This document shows, one piece after another, positions 1 to 12,055 of a DNA stretch of 64,000 nucleotides. The notes under the pieces are model-generated. The model did no database searches and had not been told where the DNA came from. It saw only the letters and a program-made list of their open reading frames with translations. The stretch's first letter is position 1, and every line of letters starts with the position of its first letter. The stretch is taken from contig NW_025944746.1 in NCBI RefSeq assembly GCF_000764305.2, positions 1 through 64,000 on the forward strand, in the 5' to 3' direction. Source of the stretch: Hyalella azteca (taxonomy: Eukaryota > Arthropoda > Malacostraca > Amphipoda > Hyalellidae). The translations under genes and the position numbers were made by a program.

Positions 1-544
1 GGGATTGTCTGGAGCATCTGTGTGGACTTGGCTGAATGCTAATCAGGCGCGCCGAGTGTGGATTAGCGTCCACTTCGCGGCTTAGTGAAGCTTAGGAGCA
101 AGTCATTTGTTTTGATAGAGCAGAAAGATGCTCGTTTCTGCATCTGGTCCGCTTCACTGTCCGGTCCTTATAGTAATGGCTATTTAGATGAACAGGATGA
201 TCAACCTAGTAAAGGCTTGAAAGTTCATACAAATAAATTATATTTTGCAAAAGATAAGTTATTCATGAAACCAATGAGCTGGATTTCGTTGCATGCCAAT
301 AATTGCGATAAAAAATACCTGCTTGATTTTTCTTGTAATCACAAACTAGAATTCAATGGATAGGTTAAGGTATGCTCCGATTGTAATAGTCGCTGAAGTG
401 TTCATAACAAATTAATTATTATGCACTGACAGAAGATAGTAATTCCCGTGGAAATCCTTATTTGAAAGAATTCCATCTGGGAAGAGCATGGATAATCACA
501 AGAAACAAACTCATGCCAGGCTGACTTTCAGGACCACTCTATCA
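1..544. other. Left edge, no supported gene
   Basis: This stretch does not match the other modules clearly, although 380-540 shares scattered short blocks with 18770-18900 and may be a decayed start of module A. A 92-codon frame opens at about 85 on the plus strand, but it begins at GTG rather than ATG, has no family resemblance that I recognise and no flanking splice sites that help it. I see nothing else to annotate. Confidence 0.4.
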
Positions 545-1527
545 ATTGGATGAGTATTGAATGAGCTAGGAGAAAGTATCCGTGTGTATGAGTTTCTTTT
601 TTTTTGCTGACAATTTGAAGATCACTGAGTAGGATTTAGATATGAGTATCATGGTATTATGACAAGGACGTTATCATCCCAGTAATTGATGTATCCTAGA
701 GATTAGCGGCAGCAAGGACCTGCTGAAAGATTCCCTCAGTTATTTCCTCTGAAAGATTGCGATGAAGTTACGTAACGGATATATTAGTGATAGAGGGATA
801 AGAAGCAGTGAAAGCTAAATAGTTTACTTTTGAGCTTCTTATGCTTTATCGAGTTAGTAACTTATGTTTTAGACAAGCCGTATTACCTGTTAGAATAACA
901 GTTATTTTTTGCTTGTTTCTAGTTCTGCCTGAAACATTCGAATGTCATGTTGCAAATCTCGTTATTTTCAATCGGTTGCAATAAGTAAGCATAACGTAGC
1001 GATCGAGCCTTTGAACTAAATTAAGGATATATTCTGAAAAAACTAAAATCTCTTAGCAGTGTTAACATAAGTTCACTATTCTGTTGGTCAATTCAAACCT
1101 AAAGTAAATTAGACGATAATTTTGACAGTCATTATATTTTAATTTCGATTTCAAAGCGACGTATTAGAATGGAAGCAAAATTCTTAAGTGATGCTCTTCG
1201 ATCGGTAATACTTGCTGAATGAGAGTTAGAATGTAGCTAACTTAGCTGTTATCAGAAAAGTGCGATAAAGACAATAATCTTCGCCTCAACGGATCGGCGT
1301 ATCTGCAAATAGATCAGCGTCAACAGTGATGCGCAAAGTGAGGAACATAGATTGCATGGAGAGATTTCGTTTCAGCAGCAAACTGCACGATTTTTGCTGA
1401 AACGTCGAAATTGAAATCTAGAACACGATACATTGCAATCTAAAGCATGGTCTCGGATGCATTTACTATTGTCAATGCTATTCGTACCTAGTGGCTTGGG
1501 ACCAAGAAGCCCCGTCAGTTACTAAAG
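545..1527. repeat. Module A, copy 1
   Basis: This segment aligns over its whole length, at roughly nine bases in ten by eye, with 19072-20040 in the same orientation. Both copies end at the same words, a cttggga..aagaag stretch followed by gttactaaagagatata. The left end contains a worn remnant of the retrotransposon coding end that is better preserved at 18967-19090. No intact coding frame runs through it. In the window this module is followed by a retrotransposon tail here, by unique sequence at 20041, and by module D material after copy 3. Confidence 0.8.
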
Positions 1528-1787
1528 AGATATAGTATAGTAGTATAGTATAGTATCTTCGGCATTAAATAAATAGGAATGGATAGGCCTGTCGCCTATT
1601 CTTGTACTTTTCTTGACTAGACTGGCCTTACGGACGGTAGATTTAAAATCGCTTCTAGATATCAGTTGTTCCATAGGGTACGAGGCATTTTAAGACTGAA
1701 CATATGCTCATGCATGGCCTTGTCTAGTCTGTTCTTGAACGCGTTCATACTCGGAGCGTCAACAATATCTTCAGGGAGGCTGTTCCN
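1528..1787 (-). mobile_element. 3' end of a non-LTR retrotransposon (CR1/jockey-like)
   Basis: Read on the minus strand, 1786 down to 1662 encodes the last 41 residues of a reverse-transcriptase polyprotein and ends at a TGA (1664-1662). It includes the phrase WNSLPEDIVDAPSMNAFKNR, typical of the extreme C-terminus of CR1/jockey-type LINE ORF2. The remaining bases down to about 1531 would be the 3' untranslated tail, which finishes in a TATAG-type microsatellite (about 1531-1557), as LINE tails often do. The coding part is cut by the N at 1787, so the copy is 5'-truncated either by biology or by the assembly join. It cannot be autonomous. Confidence 0.85.
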
Positions 1788-2666
1788 CACGCTGCAAATT
1801 TGTTGATGCGCTCCCCCAAATTTGGTACTTAAGAGACTATTGAAATTAGATTATATTTCATGCATTATCTTGTGTATCACAGCTTGTTTAATTAAAATAG
1901 CTGAAAACGGATAAAAATGCAATTCATGGTGTAAAAATAGTTTTCCGAAAATATAAGATAGCTAATTATGATTAAAATGGTGCAGCTTTCCGAGAATATT
2001 GAATTTAAATCTTTTGACACATTAATTAATTCTAAAAAATACAGAGCATTTGATAGTTACGTGAATTTTCCTCCATATATACCTACGAATTACAGGTAAA
2101 AAATTAAACTATTGATATTATATCATGAAGTAAAATCTTAAATCTATATATCAAACTTCATCAAATCGCGTAAAAAAACAGCAAAGAAAATTCTACATTA
2201 TAATTGTTATCGAAATAAATGAGATAGATTTTAGCTGCCTGCACTTCCATTTAAACTCTGGATATCACATCTTTTTTTAGATCAGAAGAATTAGATATAT
2301 CAGACTTTTCCTGTCATTTTTTTCTCTTAAAGATTTTAATACATAGAAGTTGATGTAAATTACCGTACATGAAAAATCGAAAATTGTTGTCACGAAACTA
2401 CTCCCGTACATCTTAAATAATGTATTATCTGATATCGCAATGATGAACTCTTATCATATGAATAAACTTTATTCTAAGATATTGATTAGATAGTACATGG
2501 TCTGGCTATACAATCACGGTCACAGAATCAATATACAAGCCGACGTTAAAGTCGTGATCGCTGTTGTTTTGTATAGTAAGTTCAGTGTCACGTATACATC
2601 TGAACCTTACGTTTGATCCGTAATTTTGCTTATATTTTTTTGTACAGTACGTCAACTTCCGTCGTG
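1788..2666. repeat. Module B1, copy 1
   Basis: From the N at 1787 the sequence jumps into cacgctgcaaatttg and then runs almost base for base like 4190-5042. A diverged copy lies at 24161-25020. It is AT-rich and non-coding. The near-perfect match to 4190-5042, next to a gap mark, means this copy could be a true recent duplication or an assembly artefact. Confidence 0.85.
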
Positions 2667-2671
2667 GTATC

Positions 2672-2947
2672 TGTGATGATGTTGGGTTTAATCGATTGAT
2701 ATAAAGTTTTTATATTTATTCAAGAACAGTTTAGAATCACGGTCATTACTAAGTAGACTTTTAAACTAAGGAGAGACTATAACTATAGAGAGGAGAGGGA
2801 CTTCGCTCTGTCCTGAGAATAGCGTACTGCAGCCTATAATAGCTCAGTCAGCCTCACAAGGACACCAGAGACAAAGTGCTCTAACCTGACTGGCTAGGCC
2901 TTACAACAAGTACTATTCCGACAAGTAGTGCGGATAACCTTCTTACA
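2672..2947. mobile_element. Solo LTR, 276 bp, with 5-bp target duplication
   Basis: The element begins TGTGATGATGTTGGG and ends CTTACA, the TG..CA ends expected of an LTR. It is flanked on both sides by GTATC (2667-2671 and 2948-2952), a 5-bp target-site duplication typical of LTR-retrotransposon integration. The homologous module copy near 25035 lacks the insert and shows an uninterrupted gtgatatcttaattag, an independent empty site. A TATAAAG box lies at about 2700-2706. No internal retroviral-type coding region, primer-binding site or second LTR is present, so this is a solo LTR left by recombination. I cannot place it in Gypsy, BEL/Pao or Copia from the LTR alone. Confidence 0.85.
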
Positions 2948-2952
2948 GTATC

Positions 2953-3480
2953 TTAATTAGTTTTGGACGCCCGCTATCGACGCGAACTATTGAGTTTGAT
3001 GTGTCATAATTGACGTGATATTATAGGGCACAGTGACTTTAATTTATTGAGTTATTGAGTTGGCCATGCATCATTTTATGTTCTAAATGCGGATACCATG
3101 CAAAATGTGTTGTCTAGCTGCATCCAAGCCATCGTTGGAGCTAATCCCGTTAACGGCACGGCTCAAAGCCTGTAGACTGTAAAAGTTGAGGCTCTCCTGC
3201 CATAGGCTGCCGAGTAATCGATCGTGGCAATTATGTTCTGAAATTAGCGCTCTTCTTCTGGAGTAAAGAACCCCGACTGCAGTCAAGCTGGAGTTATTGA
3301 TCACGAAAGTCTCGAGCTGACAGTATTAAATAAAAGTCCCGGTCATCGGACTAGCCTCCATCTCGTTTATCGATCTTCCCAAGCATGAACTGAAATTGAA
3401 AATTTCATTAGTAACCGAGTATCTCGGTTAAAATTTGTATGGCCAAGCTTATTAGCGCGCTAAATTTTTATATCTCCTCT
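2953..3480. repeat. Module B2, copy 1
   Basis: Matches 5080-5590 and 25050-25620 in direct orientation. The common words include gctgcatccaagcc.tcg and gagctaatcccgttaacgg. It ends at the N at 3481. Short minus-strand frames across it are interrupted at different points in the three copies and are not treated as genes. Confidence 0.8.
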
Positions 3481-3481
3481 N

Positions 3482-3790
3482 AACCTCCCACCATCCCTCA
3501 CAACCTCAAATTATTTATAACCACCATCACCTACAACCTCCCACCATCCCTCACAACCTCAAATTATTTATAACCACCATCACCCACAACCTCCCACCAT
3601 CCCTCACAACCTCCAATTATTTATAACCACCATCACCTACAACCTCCCACCATCCCTCACAACCTCAAATTATTTATAACCACCATCACCCACAACCTCC
3701 CACCATCCCTCACAACCTCAAATTATTTATAACCACCATCACCTGCAACCTCCCACCATCCCTCACAACCTCAAATTATTTATAACCACC
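3482..3790. repeat. 53-bp minisatellite, about 5.8 copies
   Basis: The unit starts aacctcccaccatccctcac and recurs at 3482, 3535, 3588, 3641, 3694 and 3747 with only one or two substitutions per unit. The same repeat, in about three copies, occurs at 23447-23600 in front of the other full module B. Units are nearly identical, which suggests recent expansion. Confidence 0.95.
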
Positions 3791-4050
3791 CAGCATCATG
3801 CATAATATGCGCATGGCAACTATGTCTACGCATCATCATGCATAATATGCGCATGGCAACTATGTCTACGCATCATCATGCATAATATGCGCATGGCAAC
3901 TATGTCTACACATCATCGTGCACAATATGCTCATGGAAACTATGTCCACACATCATCGTGCACAATATACCCATGCTAACTATGTCTATACAACATCATG
4001 CATAATATGCGCATGGCAACTATGTCTACGCATCATCGTGCGTAACTTAC
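3791..4050. repeat. 40-bp minisatellite, about 6.5 copies
   Basis: Units built on catcatgcataatatgcgc plus atggcaactatgtctacg recur every 40 bp at 3791, 3831, 3871, 3911, 3951 and 3991. It follows the 53-bp array directly. The homologous array at 23600-24020 has about ten units, so copy number varies between module copies. A plus-strand frame across it arises from the repeat. Confidence 0.93.
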
Positions 4051-5590
4051 GAGCGAAATATTCCCTAATGTTGCACGCGCCGGGGTTACCGGCACGCCGC
4101 GGCTCCTGATAATTATCGACCGTCGATAAAATGCAGTCAAGTTCAGCCACTTAAAGTAATTTTCTACGGGGGAATCTGCTGGAAAATGCTCACGCTGCAA
4201 ATTTGTTGATGCGCTCCCCCAAATTTGGTACTTAAGAGACTATTGAAATTAGATTATATTTCATGCATTATCTTGTGTATCACAGCTTGTTTAATTAAAA
4301 TAGCTGAAAACGGATAAAAATGCAATTCATGGTGTAAAAATAGTTTTCCGAAAATATAAGATAGCTAATTATGATTAAAATGGTGCAGCTTTCCGAGAAT
4401 ATTGAATTTAAATCTTTTGACACATTAATTAATTCTAAAAAATACAGAGCATTTGATAGTTACGTGAATTTTCCTCCATATATACCTACGAATTACAGGT
4501 AAAAAATTAAACTATTGATATTATATCATGAAGTAAAATCTTAAATCTATATATCAAACTTCATCAAATCGCGTAAAAAAACAGCAAAGAAAATTCTACA
4601 TTATAATTGTTATCGAAATAAATGAGATAGATTTTAGCTGCCTGCACTTCCATTTAAACTCTGGATATCACATCTTTTTTTAGATCAGAAGAATTAGATA
4701 TATCAGACTTTTCCTGTCATTTTTTTCTCTTAAAGATTTTAATACATAGAAGTTGATGTAAATTACCGTACATGAAAAATCGAAAATTGTTGTCACGAAA
4801 CTACTCCCGTACATCTTAAATAATGTATTATCTGATATCGCAATGATGAACTCTTATCATATGAATAAACTTTATTCTAAGATATTGATTAGATAGTACA
4901 TGGTCTGGCTATACAATCACGGTCACAGAATCAATATACAAGCCGACGTTAAAGTCGTGATCGCTGTTGTTTTGTATAGTAAGTTCAGTGTCACGTATAC
5001 ATCTGAACCTTACGTTTGATCCGTAATTTTGCTTATATTTTTTGTGCAGTACTTCAACTTCCGTATTGGTCTCTTAGTTTGTTTTGGACGCCCGCTATCG
5101 ATGCGAATTATTGTGTTTAATGTGTCATAATTGACATGATATTCTAGGGCAAATGTGTCACAGTGACTTCAATTTATTGAGTTGGCCATGCATCATTCCA
5201 TGTTCTAAATACGGATACCATGCAAAATGTGTTGTCTAGCTGCGTCCAAGCCGTCGTTGGAGCTAATCCCGTTAACGGCGCGGCTCGAAGTCTGTAGAAT
5301 GTAAAACTTGAGGCTCTCCTGTCGTAGCCTGCCGAGTAATCGGTCGGGGCAATTATGTTCTGAAATTAGCGCTCTCCTTCTGAAGTAAAAAACCACCTAC
5401 AGCAGTCAAGCTCGAGTTATTGATCACGAAACTGGCGCTGACAGTATTAACTAAATAAAAGTCCAGGCCGTCTGACTAGCCTCCATCTCGTTTATCGAGC
5501 TTCCCAAGCATGAACTGAAATTGAAAATTTCATTAGTAACCGAGTATCTCGGTTAAAATTTGTATGGCCAAGCTTATTAGCGCGCTAAAT
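4051..5590. repeat. Modules B1 and B2, copy 2
   Basis: Repeats 1788-3480 without the solo LTR: 4190-5042 matches 1788-2640 and 5080-5590 matches 2953-3480. The junction near 5060-5085 reads gtattggtctcttagtttg, slightly rearranged relative to the empty site at 25035. Non-coding. Confidence 0.85.
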
Positions 5591-6720
5591 TTTTATATCT
5601 CCTCTTGTAACATCGCTGGTGACATAGCATGCATGCCAAAAAGAAATCCGACAGCAAAAATCACTCAAAAATTTACTTTCTCCAGAGCCCGTCAATGGTA
5701 ACGCTGTCTCTTGAACACTTGCTTCCTCTAATGAATTACTGTCAAAAATAGCATTAAAACCGCACATTTGCTTCAAATTATTAGAAACTTCAGAGGAGAA
5801 TATCTGATCATCTAGCAGCACTGGTAAATGAAAATTTTATTCTACGATAATCTGATAGTCGCAATCTACCAAGTCCATTTTGTTCGTTGCTGAGGAGACC
5901 TAAATTGCAAATAACTCGTGATGATGTATTTGGTTTGCCTGTTCCTGGTTGTGGTATCGCGTATATGTAATACGTCTCGTGTATTGCCTGAGCCTATACA
6001 TATATACGTATGTGTCTTCTAATAACCTAATGATGGTTTAATCAGGTGCTGGATGATCACGTGCCGCAACGGTTTGACTTTTGGGGCATTAAAGACCCGT
6101 CGCTGGCAATGGGATGGTCGGCTTAATTACGCGCGTCACGCTTGAGGATCACTGCCACATTATGACGATATGCAGACCGCGCGGCAAGTCGTCAGGCCTG
6201 CTGCGGAATAGCGCATTACGTCGTCGCTGCGGCATTAAAACCTCACACATGACAACAACAACTTCCTCATGCACGTCTGAGCTTGGCGTAAAAATCAACG
6301 AGATACACGTTCAAAATATGAAAGACCGGCACAACTTTCTTATGATGTCAATATCTCGACGTTTTGTTCATTGCATGTTAAGTGTACCTATTACTTCCAT
6401 TTGTTGAAATCCGTGTTGTCACTCGAAGTTTCCTCGAGAATTTTTGGGATTTGCCAGGAAGTATTTCGTTAAAATTTCATTAATTAATTTGTTGTTTATT
6501 AGAGGCCATGCCACTTTTTTATCGAGTAGTTGTTTCGAGAGTGCAGGTCACGCTGCGCTGTTTACAGCCGCCGCATGCCTCATGTCGAGCCGCTATCACA
6601 ACAGCTCATCACAGGATGACTCATGAAAATGATTACCAACAACGCCGTTACTCGCCGTACTCTGGAGATTGCAGTCTTCCCTCGGTGGGGGCTAGCTCAA
6701 AAGTTTAACCTGGTTTTCAA
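5591..6720. repeat. Module B3, copy 1
   Basis: Matches 25620-26740 throughout, and its last 250 bp matches 35962-36215. A 97-codon plus-strand frame at 6114-6407 is partly shared with 26126-26323, but the two frames close at different points, so I do not call a gene. Module C follows immediately. Confidence 0.8.
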
Positions 6721-9700
6721 ATGAATTAATAAGCATTTTTACAATATTAATATGAAAAGCAGCCATGAATAGGCTCATAAACTTAATTTGAGACAAGCCT
6801 CAAAAACAAAAAAAAGAATACAACATTTCAACATGAAATGCGGCCGAGCTACAACTGGAGCTACACATTAAACAGGCATGAATTACTACATTATTATTAT
6901 GAGTTAATACATTATCATTATTACATTATTACATTATTACATATTAAACATGCATGAGTTAGACTGACGATATTTTGGCTTAGCGTAGTGGGAATTATCA
7001 TCGGCGTTCCGGGTGGCTGTGATCCAGGAATGGGATCATGCTCGAGATTCCTGCCTGACACGAAATGTCTGTGGAGATCAACAGGCATTGTGGGGCATTA
7101 CCATAGAGGTTGTTATGCTGCGTCTTGCTACTATCTTGATCCATTATTGCGATTTGCGCGGCTATTGTCGCTCACCATTTGCGTTTAACATTTAGATGGC
7201 CGTTGAATTGCAGGTAGCGTTATTTTTACTTTTATTTAAAATATATTTAGCTGGCTCAACGAAATATTACAATGAAAAACCGGCCATTGGGGTAAGATCG
7301 TTTAAATAACTGCATGCTGCGCGAATGGCAGCACGAATGCCTAGTCCATCTATCGAAATTAAAACCAAAAAAAATTTATTGGTTCACGGATGGAAGTGTA
7401 AACACAAGAACATGAACTAAAAAACAATTCATGTTACATACATGTACCAGCAAATGCGTTTTGGTCCTTGCCTCGATACATGAACTAGACATTTTAACTA
7501 GACATTGCAGTTATTTAGGCTGTCGTACACCAAGTGCTGAATTTTCAGACACATCATTTCTTTAAGGTCTCTATCCCAGACCTTCATGGGCAATAAAATA
7601 TGTTGACGAACGTGACGAATATGAACGAGCGAACCTAAGGTTCGATGAGCAATAATCAGCATCTAAAGGAGGAAGGCAAAAAAGGTTGAAAATAAAAAAA
7701 ATGTAGGTTAAACGAATTGTAAGTCGAAGAAAGAAATCAGAATTAAATGAAAGGAATTATAACAAGGAAGTACTAGAATAGCATCTCGTAATATTACAGT
7801 ATACAGAATTGTCGAGATAAGTGAAGAAAGTTTTTATGACAGCTTGGAAAGTATTATAATGGGTTGAGTGCAAGGCCATTTTTATAGTATTTAAAGAAAT
7901 ACGCCTTGTTATAAACTACCACAGAAAATCTTATATGAATGTTGACGCTTGTGAAAGTACGGATGGCAAGAGGTATTTTTAATACATTATTTTAAAGAAA
8001 TTGTTAGCAAATTTTGAAGAAATATTAGAGGTCAATTATTCGCGGACGTCGAAAACTCTGCGGATATTGGAACTGACGTTTCACTATCACCAAACCAACA
8101 GGAATGTACAAAACTCTTTGGACATTGACCGCGATAAATCATTATTTCCCCATTATTTATTCCGCGATAAATCATTATTTTTGTGAGAGCACAAAAATGA
8201 CATGAAATCGGAGAAGAAACATTGTTTTTCTCCAAAAAATTAGATAGAATTTCATGCCTCTTTTAAATATCCTCGAAAACCATCAAAAATCAACTTCTGG
8301 TATCATTCATCTTTATTTTGACTTGCGACAAAAGTCATATGACTATTGTAAGCAATCAAGCTCACAATACCAATAAACCTTTGAACAAATTTTGCATATT
8401 CATGAAAAATTCTACATGGTCAATCATTTTTTTCGGGTAATGAATGAATAGTCGTGACCTGAAAATTCAATTTCATACATTGTTCTAATTCCTGCTTAAT
8501 TTACCTCATAATGAAGCAAACTAATATTTGGTTTTAATGCTTTTATATAAATAATGATTTTTATTTTTCCTTCATAAAGTATTTTCATCAAAACCAATGA
8601 TTCATCAACTCTATCACTATAAACCAAGAGTTTCAAGCCAATATTTTAAAATCAGCAGCTTGAATTAAGATAATCGCCATCTAGCAAAGCAAAGTTCAGG
8701 GAAAGGAAATTCCATTAGATGAAACATAGAAATTATACTTTAAAAGTATAGCTTTAAATACGATGAGGGCACGAGCCAAATGTAGAATTTTTTTTCATAT
8801 GTAATATATTTTTTGAAATGTATAATGCATTGTAAGTTACAAGTCAACTAAATAACATACAAAATAGGAGGATTATTCAATTGGACAATTTTTTATTAAA
8901 AAGTTTTCCTCATTTACGCACCCGAGATTTAATATCCACTTCGCATTATTTCACTCACTAAACAACTCATTCATTTTAATTAAAGCGTAACGAGCCGCAT
9001 AAATGAGTAACTTTATTCGTATATCTTTTGAATAAATGCACTTCCAATGCTCGGAAAATACTGAAGTGCATTTCACTGCTATCTAATATTTAATTCAGCG
9101 GTGCTTGCCTCAAAGGGAACATTTGCTTAGCTGCTTACCGTGGGTGAAATAAGCATTCTTGATACAAGATGCCGCACAAGCTTATACTCTCCTAGATTAG
9201 AAGTTCCATTCATTTCTAAGCCTATATTTTTGACTCAAATATCTCTAGTCAGCATTTCAATACTGTAAGTTACGCAAAACATTTCTTGAAGAACTTTGAA
9301 CAGATTATTTAAAACTAAACATAAGCACTTATATTTAGAGTCAATTATAGTTCTTTCCCTACAAACTTCTTCCCTGTTTTTGCCTCAAACAAAAGTAACC
9401 GCCGCCACCTGAGGAACCCAAAGGTAATTTGAGCTGCCAATTGAGGCGAAATAGAGTGCCATTCCTTATATTAAATCTACGGCAACTCGCAGCCGTGATT
9501 CGATTTGCCACGACAGATTCTGGACTCCGTCCTTGAATATCTAAAACGTACAAAGGCAAGCCGTTGTGAGGTCGACCGAAAATTTTCCTTGTTTTCAAGA
9601 GGGTAGCGCGGTCAAGAGGCTAGAGCTAGGATAGAGGCACAGCGCTATCCAATGACCGGCGCCGAGTAAAAGGATGCGCGATATCGAACTTCTGCAACAA

Positions 9701-9907
9701 TTGAATTCGATGGCATCAGCAGTTTGTTCCGAACAACGATCAACCGCATGCAGAAAGGAAAAGTTATGGTTCTGCCACAAAGCGTGATTGAGAAATTGAC
9801 GCCTGACTTTATGATTATTGAGAACTTTCAAGTTGAAGTTCTAACGCCGGCAAGAGCTATTCTTTATGCAATAAGAATATTATATTATCTATTGTTTTTA
9901 ATAATTT
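6721..9907. repeat. Module C, copy 1
   Basis: Aligns with 15360-18510 along its whole length and with 36216-37913 over its first half. It contains an ATT/ACATT-rich simple stretch (6883-6947) and a well conserved core at 6985-7190. The rest is AT-rich. Overlapping frames at 9359-9831 (minus) and 9724-9909 (plus) are not preserved in copy 2. Ends in a T/A-rich ataattt run where D begins. Confidence 0.85.
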
Positions 9908-9977
9908 AATATCGTGGTTCCTGATAGTAACATTACGGCCGCAATATCGTGGTTCCTGACAGTAACATTACGGCCAA
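9908..9977. repeat. Short tandem duplication at the C/D junction
   Basis: The words atatcgtggttcctga and agtaacattacggcc occur twice in a row, differing by one base. At the equivalent junction in copy 3 (about 38394-38433) the block occurs once. It marks the left boundary of module D. Confidence 0.85.
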
Positions 9978-11710
9978 ACGACTCAATGAGGCGATTTTAA
10001 TGGCCGGATGACAGCTCGGTCTTCTGTCCTACAGGGAACCGTCGTCGAGACGCGCTGCCAGGGTCTCATTTTTAGAAGAGGTCGTTGATTACAATATATA
10101 ACAAGTCTAGCATGAATGGCAAAAATGTGAGCAAAATTAATATATAATATAATCAAAAATAAGTGATATAGTTAACAGAAGAATCAAATACATGAAAATC
10201 GAGATCGCAAAGAATCTATAAAGAGAAGACACATTAGGAACAGAAAAATGACCGAAGCAGATATTTAAAGAAAGTTTAATATTATTTGACGTAAGGATTG
10301 CGATAGAATGTGAGTATTAATGACCAATATTCAGAAAAAATAGGAAGAGATAAATTATAATTTTAAGAATAACAGCAGGTTGATAAATTGAACGAGAAAT
10401 GGACGAGAGTTTTACGTGCATCACAAAATCTAAAGAACAAATTCATGATATATTGGAATATTTTTTTCGCTTTCAAACTCACTCGCCTTATACTAATTCC
10501 AAACACACCAAGCGAGAAAAATTTTTTGGTGTGGTTCAGAATTAAATTCGTGCATCTGGAATTCGAACTTAGAAGTGCAGACCCTAAATGCTGCACCTCG
10601 TTTCACAAGGCGAGCAAAATCCAACAGCTGTCATCAGACTCTTAATGGACTTTATTATAATATAATCCGACTCCTAATAGACTCTTAATAGACTTAATCA
10701 CAATCAAAAGTTAGTTGTAATGTGCCGGGGAAGTTGTATGACCTGCGCGAAACTCCTACCAAGTCCTCTGTTGATAACGTCAGCCACGTCCCCAGCAATA
10801 CAACTTTTCATCAACTTGACAGAAATACAGATTTTCTTCAACTTGACAGAGTTTTACGACCTTCTGTGTTAGTGCACAAAATCTACAAATATTTAAATTC
10901 TTCTTGGAACATTCCTCCTTCACTGAGCAATAATTCGTTTGTTGGACGATTAACCGTTCCCAATGGAAAAAATTAAAGCATATTCCATTAAGAAACATAT
11001 AGTTACGAGATATACAGTACCTTAAGTCATTTGCTAACGATGGTACACTCTACCTTAATAGTCCGCTGCGACACGTGCAGCACCACTATATCTTTGATGT
11101 ATAAGGTGTGCTACGTCTCGTTGTGTAAGCGGTGAATGGCGTTTACGAATGACTGAAGGACATGAAGAGTGTAAGATCCAATGGCGGTGTAATGCGTCTC
11201 GACTTGTTCACTCGAAATGCCAAGCTCTGCATCAATTTCTTTATGGTATTTGGCGTACAGTGGCTTTATTTATTAACTGAAAATAACCTGCTGTATATAA
11301 ATTTCTTTGCTCTAAATACCTCAAATAGCGAACTATGTCTCATTTCCTCAGATGTAAATTGAGCTTCACTTTAATTTTTCTGCAAAAAATTGTTTTCAGT
11401 GATTCAAGTTCGTTGCCATAAATGAAGCCTTAGATTATTTGGATGATCATTTGTGTGCCATGTATACGTAAATGGCGAAAAGTGCTTTAATTGTTTGCTA
11501 TGAATGAAATTCTCAACTAATCTGTCCGTCTTCAATAGCGAATATTTGCAGTAATTTGTCTGCCAGAAATTGATCTCTACTATGCTTCTTTTCAGATATA
11601 TTGCAAGTTCGCATCAATTTTTTGCCCCAAATGGAGCTCTAGCTTGAAATGTTTCTAGGAAATGGCAGGTTGTTTTTTATTTGGTTTGCAAGAAATGAAG
11701 ATCTTCCTCA
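9978..11710. repeat. Module D, copy 1, left part
   Basis: Homologous to 26966-28200 and 38430-39720. From about 11080 rightwards it contains scattered, decayed versions of the ccataaatgg and ttaatttgttt phrases of the minisatellite that follows, so this part looks like an older, eroded flank of that array. Several 60-85 codon frames occur but none is conserved between the copies. Confidence 0.75.
10530..10620 (-). other. tRNA-like promoter boxes, possible SINE head
   Basis: On the minus strand a sequence close to an A box (CGCCTTGTGA here, CAGCCTTGTGA at the 27 kb copy) is followed about 35 bases on by AGTTCGAATTC, which fits the RNA polymerase III B box at most positions. A 6-bp stem gtgcag/ctgcac lies between, with a 10-base loop rather than the 7 of a true tRNA anticodon arm, so this is not a working tRNA. 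Equivalent sites occur at about 27020-27110 and 39025-39110. It may be the head of a tRNA-derived SINE captured in module D, or chance. Confidence 0.25.
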
Positions 11711-11835
11711 ATTTGTTTGCCATAAATGGAGTGCTGCAGCTTAATTTGTTTGCCATAAATGGCGTGCTGCAGCTTAATTTGTTTGCCATCAATGGCGTGC
11801 TGCAGCTTAATTTGTTTGCCATAAATGGCGTGCTG
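11711..11835. repeat. 33-bp minisatellite with PstI-type palindrome, about 4 copies
   Basis: Units of 33 bp read tttgccataaatggcgtg followed by ctgcagcttaatttg. Starts are visible at about 11721, 11754, 11787 and 11820. It stops at the N at 11836. The homologous array at 28195-28830 is much longer, while copy 3 of module D lacks it. Confidence 0.92.
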
Positions 11836-11836
11836 N

Positions 11837-12055
11837 ACCCGTAGGCTCGGTAATCGCCTTGATTATAAGCCCCCGCCATCAGCAGCAGATGCACCCGTAG
11901 GCTCGGTAATCGCCTTGATTATAAGCCCCCGCCATCAGCAGCAGATGCACCCGTAGGCTCGGTAATCGCCTTGATTATAAGCCCCCGCCATCAGCAGCAG
12001 ATGCACCCGTAGGCTTGGTAATCGCCTTGATTATAAGCCCCCGCCATCAGCAGCA
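11837..12055. repeat. 56-bp minisatellite, about 4 copies
   Basis: The phrase cccgtaggctcggtaatcgc recurs at 11838, 11894, 11950 and 12006, always 56 bp apart, with one change in the last unit. In the other two module D copies (28885-28940 and 39735-39790) it is present about once or twice. Confidence 0.95.
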
